Assembly (NCBI GenBank): GCA_002415335.1
Contig: DHXL01000380.1
Location: 1-13,592 of the forward strand
DNA length: 13,592 nucleotides
Direction of reading: 5' to 3'
Origin: Oxalobacteraceae bacterium UBA5157
GTDB taxonomy: Bacteria; Pseudomonadota; Gammaproteobacteria; Burkholderiales; Burkholderiaceae_D
Part shown: positions 1 to 6,253 of the stretch, piece by piece
Position numbering within the stretch: position 1 is the stretch's first letter
How the letters are laid out: every line of letters starts with the position of its first letter
Translations under genes and position numbers: made by a program
The notes under the pieces: model-generated
Told to the model about the DNA's origin: nothing
Seen by the model: the letters and a program-made list of their open reading frames with translations, nothing else
The model's database searches: none

Positions 1-605
1 TGCGCTTCGGCTTCGCGTCTGGCTGCCTGCTCCGCTTCGCGCCGCGCCTGTTCTGCTGTCTCCTTGCGCGCCTGCCCTTCCGCTTCTCGTCTGGCTTGCG
101 CTTCGGCGACACGCCTGGCTTTCTCTTCCGCGTCCCGCCTCACTTGTTCTATTGCCTTCTTGATTGCCAGTTCTTCGGCGTCTTTCCTTGCTCTCGGTTC
201 AAGCCTTTCCTTGGCCAGAATTTCATCGATCCGCGCCTTCTTCTGTATGGTGTTCGACGCTTGTTCGCCGTCGCCGGGCGCTGACAGTTCACGCAAGAAG
301 GCCCCCATCGTGAGCGCAGTCAGCGCATCATCCGGGCTGGCGTCGAGCGTGAAATCGAGCTCGTCGTCAACGGCGACTTCTTGTGACGCGAACTCACGGA
401 TGTAGTCCCCGCCGGCGAGCATAGCCAGCGCATCCTGCAACTTGGCTTCGGCCATGTAATCGAGCTTGCTATGCAATTGTTCGACCGAAGCTTTGCCATC
501 GATCTCTTTGAGAATATTGCGAAAATCACGCGACAGCGCCTTGGTTTTTCCAAGGGCTTCGCCCAGCCCTTTCGTGGTCTTGGTAAAGATCGTCTTGTTA
601 TCCAT
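1..605 (-). CDS. Partial protein of unknown function with charged eight-residue helical repeats
   Basis: The frame is open from an ATG at 605-603 to the left edge without a stop, giving 201 visible residues; the C-terminus lies outside the window. Residues 1-75 look like a small folded domain. It has a basic start (MDNKTIFTKTTKGLGEAL), then a DGKAS element followed by predicted helices ending in GGDYIR, which recalls a winged-helix layout. Residues 76-120 are acidic. From about residue 123 the chain is highly charged. Residues 163-201 form about five copies of an eight-residue unit of the type ARREAEGQ, which predicts a long single alpha helix or coiled coil. I do not recognise the family. 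A short GAG lies five bases before the start, so the ribosome binding site is weak. No close upstream partner is visible. The missing C-terminal half could carry a catalytic or membrane domain that decides the function. Confidence 0.75.
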   Translation of the reverse strand, partial: MDNKTIFTKTTKGLGEALGKTKALSRDFRNILKEIDGKASVEQLHSKLDYMAEAKLQDALAMLAGGDYIREFASQEVAVDDELDFTLDASPDDALTALTMGAFLRELSAPGDGEQASNTIQKKARIDEILAKERLEPRARKDAEELAIKKAIEQVRRDAEEKARRVAEAQARREAEGQARKETAEQARREAEQAARREAEA

Positions 606-865
606 GCCGTCTCATTTGAAGAGCAGGTCCAGTCCGTAAACACGTAAACAAATGTGAATGTATATCCCGCAGCATTTCTTGCGCTCGGATGCGCGTATGC
701 TGGCAGCGGAGGTATGGCGATTCTTGTCTCTTCATCACCATCCCACTGGCGCCGCTCGAACACGTATCGGCCACCGTATGAAACCGTCAACATCCAGACA
801 ATACGCTGCCGCTGAACGAATCAATCTGCGGCCACGACCACTTGATAAGTTTTTGACATCGGTCG

Positions 866-880
866 CAGCGCCAGGCGCTG
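866..880. repeat. 15-bp near-perfect palindrome
   Basis: CAGCGCC and GGCGCTG are perfect 7-bp arms around a single A. The size and symmetry would suit a protein-binding site for a dimer. No T-run follows on either strand, so it is not a classic terminator. Its function is unknown. Confidence 0.5.
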
Positions 881-917
881 TGGCATAGTTGAATCGAAGA
901 AATTGTACCTCGAAGCT

Positions 918-990
918 GGTCCGCTGATTTAACAATTCGATGACACAGCGCCGCACTGTGCCAGCTCTCTGATTACTGTGGCAGCGGACC
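918..990 (-). repeat. Inverted repeat just downstream of the ABC exporter stop codon
   Basis: Perfect 9-bp arms GGTCCGCTG (918-926) and CAGCGGACC (982-990) enclose 55 bases. Inside them is a second small stem, CACAG (944-948) with CTGTG (956-960) and a 7-base loop. The outer arm begins two bases after the ABC exporter stop codon. A branched RNA structure at the end of that transcript is possible. There is no U-tract after it, so a standard intrinsic terminator is unlikely. Confidence 0.45.
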
Positions 991-992
991 GA

Positions 993-2753
993 CTACATCT
1001 CGCCGGTTTGCAGCCGCCACAGTGCTGCATACGTGGCCCCATGCGCCAGCAATTGATCGTGCGTGCCGGATTCGACGATGCCCCCGTCGTCCAATACGTG
1101 AATGCAATCCGCGTGTCGGATCGTCGACAAGCGGTGGGCGATGATCAGGCTGGTACGACCGACCACCAGCCGCTCGAGTGAGCGTTGGATTGCCGCCTCC
1201 GTTTCGTTGTCGACGGCCGAGGTCGCTTCGTCGAGGATCAAGATCGGCGGATCCTTCAGGATCGCGCGTGCCAATGCAAGCCTTTGGCGCTGACCGCCGG
1301 ACAGCTTCATGCCACGCTCGCCGACCTGGGTGTGATAACCCTGCGGCAATCCGGCGATGAAGTCGTGCGCCTCGGCTGCCCTCGCTGCGCCTTCAATTTG
1401 CGCGAGCGGCACGTCCTTGGTGCCGTATGCGATGTTCTCCGCGACGCTGGCGTCGGCCAGGAAGGTGTCTTGCGCGACATAGCCAATCGCTCGTCGCAAG
1501 TCTTGCAGGTCGATCGCACCGATCGGCTGGCCGTCGAGACGGATTTCACCGTGCTGCGGCTCGTGGAATCGCAACAGCAGCTTGGCCAGCGTACTCTTGC
1601 CGCCGCCGGTGGGGCCGACGAACGCGACGGTGTGGCCGGCCTGGATATTCAGTGTAATACCGTCCAGCGCAGCGCCGGCCGCGCCGTCATAGCAGAACCG
1701 GACCTTGTCGAAATCGAGCTCGCCGCGCACGGTTCCGGTTGCAAGGTGTTTTCCCTCATACGGGATCGCCATTGGCGTCTCTAACAGATCCATCACACGC
1801 TGGATCGACGCCATCGAACGCTGGTATAGGTCGGTCATGTCGGCCAGGCGCGTAAGCGGCCACAGCAGCCGCTGCGTCAGGTAAACCAACACCGAATAAC
1901 TACCGACCCCGAGCTCGCCGTTCAAGGTCAGGAACCCGCCATACAGCAATGTGACGGTGAAGCCGGCCAGGATCGCCATCCGAATCACCGGCGTGATCGC
2001 CGCCGACCAGCGGATCGCTTCGCCGTTGCGGGCGCGGTAGGCGTCCGAACCCTGGCGGATGTGTTCGGCTTCAAAATCTTCAGCGGTGTAAGCCTTGATT
2101 GTGGCGATGCCGGTCAAGTTGTTATTCAGCCGCGTTGCCAGTGCGCCCGCCGCTTCGCGCACCGCGGCGTAGCGCGGCGCCAGCCGCGACTGGAACCAGA
2201 ACGCGCCATAAAGAATGACGGGAACCGGCACCAGCGCGAGGAATGCGAGCTTGCTGGTAAGCGCGAAGAACACCGCGCCGACCATGATCGTGCCGCAAAA
2301 CACCTGGATCAAATCGTTCGCGCCGCCGTTCAGGAAGCGCTCCATCTGATTGATGTCTTCGTTCAGGATCGCCAGCAAATTTCCGGTGCGGTTGCGTTCG
2401 AAATAGGCCAGCTCGAGTCGTTGCACGTGGCGGTACGCTTCCATCCGCAGGTCGTGCTGAAGATTCTGGGCAAGGCGCCGCCATTTGAGTTCGTACAGGT
2501 ATTCGAACAGCGATTCGCCGATCCAGATGACTACGGTAATCAGCGCCAGCAGCAGCAATTGATGTTTAGGGTCGGGGATGCCGAGGCGCGCCACAAAGGA
2601 ATCCTTGCGATTGACCACCACGTCGACCGCCACGCCGATCAGTATCTCGGGTAGCACGTCGAATATTTTATTCAGGATCGAATAAACGGACGCGACCACG
2701 ACATCCAATCGATACTGGTTGGCGTAACCGAAAAGGCGGCGTAGTGGTTGCAT
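993..2753 (-). CDS. ABC exporter with fused membrane and ATPase domains (ABCB/MsbA-like)
   Basis: This is a 586-residue protein that works as a dimer in the inner membrane and drives export by ATP hydrolysis. The N-terminal part (about residues 15-310) is the six-helix transmembrane domain, with the usual coupling stretch around LELAYFERNRTGNLLAILNEDI. The C-terminal ATPase domain has every expected motif: Walker A GPTGGGKST (380-388), Q-loop glutamine (about 428), signature LSGGQ (484-488), Walker B ILILDE (504-509) and switch histidine in AHRLSTI (about 540). It is therefore expected to be active. The substrate cannot be read from sequence; lipids, drugs and peptides are all possible. The frame stays open to ATGs at 2807 and 2840, but family members start near MQPLRRLFGYANQYR, so I chose 2753. 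No start has a good ribosome binding site. It lies about 216 bases downstream of dgkA on the same strand, with no clear terminator between, so co-transcription is possible. Confidence 0.93.
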   Translation of the reverse strand: MQPLRRLFGYANQYRLDVVVASVYSILNKIFDVLPEILIGVAVDVVVNRKDSFVARLGIPDPKHQLLLLALITVVIWIGESLFEYLYELKWRRLAQNLQHDLRMEAYRHVQRLELAYFERNRTGNLLAILNEDINQMERFLNGGANDLIQVFCGTIMVGAVFFALTSKLAFLALVPVPVILYGAFWFQSRLAPRYAAVREAAGALATRLNNNLTGIATIKAYTAEDFEAEHIRQGSDAYRARNGEAIRWSAAITPVIRMAILAGFTVTLLYGGFLTLNGELGVGSYSVLVYLTQRLLWPLTRLADMTDLYQRSMASIQRVMDLLETPMAIPYEGKHLATGTVRGELDFDKVRFCYDGAAGAALDGITLNIQAGHTVAFVGPTGGGKSTLAKLLLRFHEPQHGEIRLDGQPIGAIDLQDLRRAIGYVAQDTFLADASVAENIAYGTKDVPLAQIEGAARAAEAHDFIAGLPQGYHTQVGERGMKLSGGQRQRLALARAILKDPPILILDEATSAVDNETEAAIQRSLERLVVGRTSLIIAHRLSTIRHADCIHVLDDGGIVESGTHDQLLAHGATYAALWRLQTGEM

Positions 2754-2969
2754 GGGTCTGGGGCCGATCGAAATGTGTTTTATTGTGGCCGGGATCAAGC
2801 GGAGCATGGCACGCGGGGCACATGACTCACACGCCGGCATTTGAAAAATAATGCGTGAATCCGTGTAATCGATGGATCGGGATGCACGATCGCGGCGCTG
2901 GCCTATTCGCTGCGCCGGTCATGCGTCCGCCGCGGTCGCGAAGATTGAATCGCTCTCGATCCTTGCGCG

Positions 2970-3368
2970 TCAGCGCACAAGCAAAGGCAGCACGATCACT
3001 GCCCAGGTCGCACTCGCCAGCGTAAGCGTCAACATGACGGCGGCGCTGCCAAAATCCTTCGCATTCTTCGATAGTGGATTGTGCTCCAGCGACACGCGAT
3101 CGACCACCGCCTCGATTGCGGAGTTAAGCAGCTCGACGATCAGAACCAACACGAAGACACCGATCAGCATCAGCTTCTCCAGCGCGGTGATCGACAGCGA
3201 CAGCGCGACAACGGTAGCGACCACGACGAGTGCCAACTCCTGGCGAAACGCATGCTCACCGCGCCACGCCGCTTTGAAGCCTTGGACCGAATAGGAACAA
3301 GCGGCAAACACCCGCTTCACGCCGCTCTTGCTTTTGAATTCGCTGATGGGTTGCTGGTTATCGATCAT
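2970..3368 (-). CDS. dgkA: Diacylglycerol kinase (prokaryotic DgkA family)
   Basis: This inner-membrane enzyme phosphorylates diacylglycerol with ATP to phosphatidic acid, returning lipid left over from osmoregulated glucan or other envelope synthesis to phospholipid metabolism. The protein is 132 residues from the chosen ATG, close to the usual 120-130. An N-terminal amphipathic region is followed by three membrane helices, at about 47-62, 66-84 and 108-128. Key residues match the E. coli enzyme at constant offset: E38, E79, N82, the catalytic E86, D90, K104 and D105 (in ELLNSAIEAVVDRV and NAKDFGSA). An in-frame ATG at 3431 would add 21 residues unlike the family, so it was not used. The gene diverges from the IclR regulator and precedes the ABC exporter. 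The name undecaprenol kinase is less likely, since that is mostly Gram-positive. Confidence 0.94.
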   Translation of the reverse strand: MIDNQQPISEFKSKSGVKRVFAACSYSVQGFKAAWRGEHAFRQELALVVVATVVALSLSITALEKLMLIGVFVLVLIVELLNSAIEAVVDRVSLEHNPLSKNAKDFGSAAVMLTLTLASATWAVIVLPLLVR

Positions 3369-3498
3369 TGATCTGTTCGTCGTCAGTAGAGTTCGCGAAA
3401 TATTATTCCGGACGCGGTATATCGCCGGCATTGGCAGCGCAAGCCTTTGGCCGAAACAGGGATTTTAACAGCACACCCATGTATCACGATCACCGCGC

Positions 3499-3532
3499 TT
3501 TCCTTCTCCGTCATCGGCAGCTGAGAAGGAAA
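3499..3532. repeat. 10-bp perfect inverted repeat in the dgkA/iclR intergenic region
   Basis: TTTCCTTCTC (3499-3508) and GAGAAGGAAA (3523-3532) are perfectly complementary across a 14-base spacer. It sits about 94 bases before the regulator start and about 130 bases before the dgkA start. No T-run follows, so an operator or an RNA hairpin in the dgkA leader is more likely than a terminator. Confidence 0.5.
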
Positions 3533-3569
3533 TGATTTGCAGATCCGCCACATATTCTCCTGCACGTCT

Positions 3570-3597
3570 TTTTCATTTTTTCACATTGTGGTATAAC
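3570..3597 (+). promoter_or_regulatory. Candidate sigma70 promoter of the IclR-family gene
   Basis: TTTTCA (3570-3575) and TATAAC (3592-3597) are separated by 16 bases in an AT-rich patch that stands out from the GC-rich surroundings. Transcription would begin near 3604, leaving a leader of only about 20 bases before the ATG at 3626. Confidence 0.5.
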
Positions 3598-3625
3598 TTA
3601 CTTATTGCAATGCACCAACCATAAT

Positions 3626-4420
3626 ATGAAAACTGAAACTGCCAGCGACGCCACCAAGACTTCCATCCAAGTGATCGAACGCATGGTTTCCCTGCTTGAT
3701 GCTCTCGCGCATTACCCAGACCCCGTCAGCCTGAAGGAATTGTCGAAGGTGACGGGGTTACATCCGTCGACCGCGCACCGGATACTCAACGACATGGTGG
3801 TCAAACGCCTCGTCGACCGCGCGGAGCCCGGCACGTATCGGCTGGGCATGCGCCTGCTCGAACTCGGCAATATCGTCAAGAGCCGCCTCAACGTGCGTGA
3901 AGCGGCGCTGGATTTCATGCGCAGCCTGCACCGCAAGACGCATCAAACCATCAATTTGTCGGTACGCCAAGGCGACGAAATCGTGTATATCGATCGCGCA
4001 TTTTCCGAGCGTTCCGGCATGCAAGTGGTGCGTGCAATCGGCGGCCGCGCGCCGTTGCATCTGACTTCCACCGGTAAGTTGTTTCTCTCGGTCGACGATC
4101 CGAAAGCGGTACGTGCGTATGCGACGCGCACCGGCCTGGCGGGCCATAACAAGAACTCGATCACCGATTTGGCCAAGCTGGAACGCGAACTGGGCTTGGT
4201 CCGCGCGCGCGGTTATGCGCGCGACAATGAGGAACTTGAGCTGGGTGTGCGCTGCATGGCAGCCGGCATTCGCGATGACTCGGGCAGGCTGATTGCCGGC
4301 TTGTCGATTTCGGCACCGGCCGACCGTTTGCAGGAAGAGTGGCTGGAAGACTTGATTAACACGGTCAATCAGATTTCCGAGGTCCTCGGTTACGCACCGC
4401 CACAGGTGGCGACTGCTTAG
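3626..4420 (+). CDS. IclR-family transcriptional regulator
   Basis: This is a DNA-binding dimer that usually controls catabolic genes in response to a small carboxylate or aromatic compound. The 264-residue length is typical. A winged helix-turn-helix spans about residues 13-75, with a recognition helix in LHPSTAHRILNDM. The ligand-binding domain covers about 85-255 and includes the family signature region GYARDNEELELGVRCMAAGI, with its conserved D, E, G and C. The start is uncertain. I chose ATG 3626 because it follows the likely promoter; an upstream TTG at 3605 would add seven residues. Neither has a visible Shine-Dalgarno sequence. No catabolic operon lies next to it: dgkA diverges and pbpG converges. 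Its target is therefore unknown, and either self-control or control of distant genes is possible. Confidence 0.93.
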   Translation: MKTETASDATKTSIQVIERMVSLLDALAHYPDPVSLKELSKVTGLHPSTAHRILNDMVVKRLVDRAEPGTYRLGMRLLELGNIVKSRLNVREAALDFMRSLHRKTHQTINLSVRQGDEIVYIDRAFSERSGMQVVRAIGGRAPLHLTSTGKLFLSVDDPKAVRAYATRTGLAGHNKNSITDLAKLERELGLVRARGYARDNEELELGVRCMAAGIRDDSGRLIAGLSISAPADRLQEEWLEDLINTVNQISEVLGYAPPQVATA

Positions 4421-4487
4421 CGTTTTTCCGATCGGTCCAGCGGCCGAGCATGCAGTTTCCTACGCGTGCTCGCACCGGATGGGACAT

Positions 4488-4522
4488 AAAATAAAGGCGA
4501 ACCTTGGTTCGCCTTTATTTTT
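4488..4522. terminator. Bidirectional intrinsic terminator between the IclR-family gene and pbpG
   Basis: Perfect 15-bp arms AAAATAAAGGCGAAC (4488-4502) and GTTCGCCTTTATTTT (4507-4521) enclose the loop CTTG. The stem carries an A-run on one side and a T-run on the other, so it gives a U-tail to transcripts from both directions. It lies between the convergent stop codons at 4420 and 4536. Confidence 0.93.
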
Positions 4523-4535
4523 ACGCGTGCGGGTC

Positions 4536-5654
4536 TCAGCTTTGCTGCTGCGCCGCTAGAGTCACGGCTTGCGGCTTGATCGCTTCCAGCCACTTGCGGA
4601 TGCGTCCGGCATCGGCCAAACGCGATAGCTTGCCCTTGGAATCGAGGAAAATCATCACGACGGCACGGCCCTCGATCTTCGCTTGCATAACCAGGCAGTG
4701 CCCCGCTTCGGAAATATAGCCGGTCTTTTGCAGCCCGATGTCCCACGCCGGGTTGGCGACCAGGTGATTCGAGTTTGCATACTGCAGTTCACGACCGCCG
4801 GTATCGACTGCGTACCGGGTATCGGTCGAGTACTGACACAGGATGGGATTTTCGTGCGCGGCGATGACCAGCTTGGCCAGATCACGCGCGCTCGCCACGT
4901 TCTGGCTGGACAACCCGGTCGGCTCGACGTAATGGGTGTCAAGCATGCCAAGTGCCTTCGCCTTGGCGTTCATGGCTGCGACTGCAGCCGCCAAGCCACC
5001 CGGATAATTGCGGCCCAATGCCGAGGCGGCGCGGTTTTCCGAACTCATCAGCGCAATATGCAGCATGTTGGAACGCGACAACCGGGCGCCGACGCGCAAA
5101 CGCGATGAGCTGTTCTTGATGTGGTCGACATCGTCGGCGGTGACTTCGAGCACCTCATCCATGTCCTGCTTTGCTTCCATCACCACCAACGCCGTCATCA
5201 GCTTCGTAATGGAAGCAATGGGCAACGCGACCTTTGAATTTTTCTTGAACAATACTTTCGAATTTGCCTGGTCGATCACCAGGGCAGCGCTGGATTTGAG
5301 GGCGAGCGGATCGCGCGTCAAGTTCAGACCGGCGAGATCCCCTGCGCTGAGGATCGGTGGCACGACCGGGATCGATGGCTTGAACGCCACGCGCCGATAG
5401 ACCACCTTGCGCCTTCCGTGCGCGCGCACGACATGCTTGACCAGCCCCTCACGCGCGTCGAGCGATGCGTTGACACTGCGCACTTTCCGATGATGTTTGA
5501 CGGCCTTGTGCTTGACGGCTTTGTGCTTGACGGTTTTCTTGGCAATGGACTTGGCGTGGGCATCGGCTTTCGACGGCTGATGTGCGTATGCCGAGGATGC
5601 GCCAAATAGCGCAAATATAAATGAAAGAAATACGCCGATTACGGACTTGGCCAT
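4536..5654 (-). CDS. pbpG: D-alanyl-D-alanine endopeptidase (penicillin-binding protein 7 type, family S11)
   Basis: This periplasmic serine peptidase cuts the D-Ala-meso-diaminopimelate cross-bridges of peptidoglycan during wall growth. The protein is 372 residues from ATG 5654. That start has GGGAG six bases ahead and begins a clear signal peptide cleaved near AYA-H (residue 24). The catalytic motifs are complete: SITK (S148, K151), SEN (S205, N207) and KTG (310-312). Residues about 40-57 form an unusual Lys/His-rich tract (KHKAVKHKAVKHH) encoded by tandem 15-bp repeats, before the catalytic domain starts at about 115. An upstream ATG at 5699 has no ribosome binding site and would spoil the signal peptide. 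A carboxypeptidase role is possible, but the overall pattern fits the PbpG group. The gene appears to be transcribed alone from its own promoter. Confidence 0.92.
   Translation of the reverse strand: MAKSVIGVFLSFIFALFGASSAYAHQPSKADAHAKSIAKKTVKHKAVKHKAVKHHRKVRSVNASLDAREGLVKHVVRAHGRRKVVYRRVAFKPSIPVVPPILSAGDLAGLNLTRDPLALKSSAALVIDQANSKVLFKKNSKVALPIASITKLMTALVVMEAKQDMDEVLEVTADDVDHIKNSSSRLRVGARLSRSNMLHIALMSSENRAASALGRNYPGGLAAAVAAMNAKAKALGMLDTHYVEPTGLSSQNVASARDLAKLVIAAHENPILCQYSTDTRYAVDTGGRELQYANSNHLVANPAWDIGLQKTGYISEAGHCLVMQAKIEGRAVVMIFLDSKGKLSRLADAGRIRKWLEAIKPQAVTLAAQQQS
5497..5541 (-). repeat. Three tandem 15-bp repeats inside pbpG
   Basis: The unit TTGACGGCCTTGTGC (plus-strand reading) occurs at 5497-5511 and, with one change, at 5512-5526. 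A third, diverged copy occupies 5527-5541. On the coding strand the repeat is in frame and gives repeated Lys-His-Lys-Ala-Val. The 15-base period keeps the frame, so copy number can vary without breaking the gene. Confidence 0.85.
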
Positions 5655-5689
5655 TTGTGACTCCCGGCAATTGCCAACGATTAACTTGC

Positions 5690-5717
5690 AGTGTAGCAAA
5701 AACGGAAAAAATCACAA
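5690..5717 (-). promoter_or_regulatory. Likely sigma70 promoter of pbpG
   Basis: On the minus strand TTGTGA (5717-5712) and TACACT (5695-5690) lie 16 bases apart. The predicted transcript starts near 5683, about 29 bases before the ATG at 5654. Confidence 0.65.
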
Positions 5718-5722
5718 GAGAA

Positions 5723-5759
5723 TTAGAGACTTAGCATGGTTAATTAAACTATTCTCTAA
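5723..5759. repeat. AT-rich inverted repeat between the thioesterase gene and pbpG
   Basis: TTAGAGA (5723-5729) and TCTCTAA (5753-5759) are perfect 7-bp arms around an AT-rich centre containing TTAATTAA (5740-5747). It lies just upstream of the pbpG promoter and downstream of the thioesterase stop. It could be an operator or a weak transcript end. Confidence 0.35.
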
Positions 5760-5812
5760 CCGACAATATCGTAGCTCAAGGCGTGACCGCCATCGATTCA
5801 AGCGTCGGCGAT

Positions 5813-6253
5813 TTATTGCTCGGTAACCTGTATCGATTGCAGCAGATGCCGCATTTTGTCGGGAATCGCGCTCGGCTTGCGTGTCACCCGGTCGACATAC
5901 ACATGCACGAAATGACCTTGCGCCGAGGCGCTGTCCGCCCCCGCAAGGAAGATCCCGACCTCGTAACGCACGCTCGAATTGCCGAGCTTGGTCACCCGCA
6001 CTCCCGCCTCGATGCAGTCGGGGAAAGCGACCGGCGCAAAATAATTGCATTGGGTTTCGATCACCAGTCCGATCACCGTACTGCGCTCGATATCGAGCGC
6101 GCCGTTGGTGATGAGGAATTGGTTCACCACGGTATCGAACCAGCTGTAATAGACCACGTTATTCACGTGACCGTACGCATCGTTATCCATCCAGCGCGTG
6201 GTGATCGCATGAAAATGTCTGTAATCGCCGCGCCGCTTTGCTTCTGTTCGCAT
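5813..6253 (-). CDS. Acyl-CoA thioesterase, hotdog fold (4-hydroxybenzoyl-CoA thioesterase / YbgC-like family)
   Basis: This is a cytoplasmic enzyme expected to hydrolyse an acyl-CoA or acyl-ACP thioester. It has 146 residues, the usual size for a single hotdog domain. The diagnostic N-terminal motif RWMDNDAYGHVNNVVYYSWFD carries the catalytic-type Asp (in MDNDAYGHVNN) and the helix that packs in the hotdog core. The rest shows the alternating strand pattern up to QGHFVHVYVDR. Two adjacent ATGs (6256 and 6253) are possible. The second is preferred because GAGG then lies five bases upstream. The GAGG is inside the end of the preceding transporter gene, whose TGA overlaps this start, so the two proteins are probably translationally coupled. 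The same frame is open upstream to about 6949, but that part is a shadow of the transporter gene. The substrate is unknown. Confidence 0.9.
   Translation of the reverse strand: MRTEAKRRGDYRHFHAITTRWMDNDAYGHVNNVVYYSWFDTVVNQFLITNGALDIERSTVIGLVIETQCNYFAPVAFPDCIEAGVRVTKLGNSSVRYEVGIFLAGADSASAQGHFVHVYVDRVTRKPSAIPDKMRHLLQSIQVTEQ

Larger units (their letters stand above)
606..992. other. Gene-free region between two minus-strand genes
   Basis: I see no convincing gene here. Short open frames on both strands lack a ribosome binding site and have unlikely composition. The region must hold the promoter of the left-edge repeat gene and the 3' end of the ABC exporter transcript. I find no clear -35/-10 pair. 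A TTGACA at 853-858 on the plus strand has no good -10 at the right distance. The stretch does contain a direct repeat of GTAAACA (636-642 and 644-650) and three inverted repeats at its ABC-proximal end, listed separately. Confidence 0.6.

Noticed and set aside
1..120. The plus-strand repeat as a noncoding satellite or CRISPR-like array
   Set aside because: The 24-bp period is degenerate at the DNA level but well kept as amino acids in the minus-strand frame, so it is a coding repeat.
320..793. A 157-residue minus-strand open frame overlapping the left-edge gene
   Set aside because: It is in a different frame from the repeat protein, which has coherent helical sequence and no stop over 1-605. 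This frame has random-looking composition.
853..889. TTGACA at 853 as a plus-strand promoter
   Set aside because: The nearest -10-like sequence (CATAGT at 884) is 25 bases away, and no plus-strand gene follows.
658..956. Short open frames on both strands in the gene-free region
   Set aside because: They have no ribosome binding site, Arg/Pro-rich low-information sequence and no recognisable motif.
1185..1784. A 199-residue plus-strand frame opposite the ABC exporter
   Set aside because: It is antisense to the intact ATPase domain, whose motifs are complete in the other strand.
2061..2654. A 197-residue plus-strand frame opposite the ABC exporter membrane domain
   Set aside because: It is His/Gln/Arg-rich antisense translation and has no ribosome binding site.
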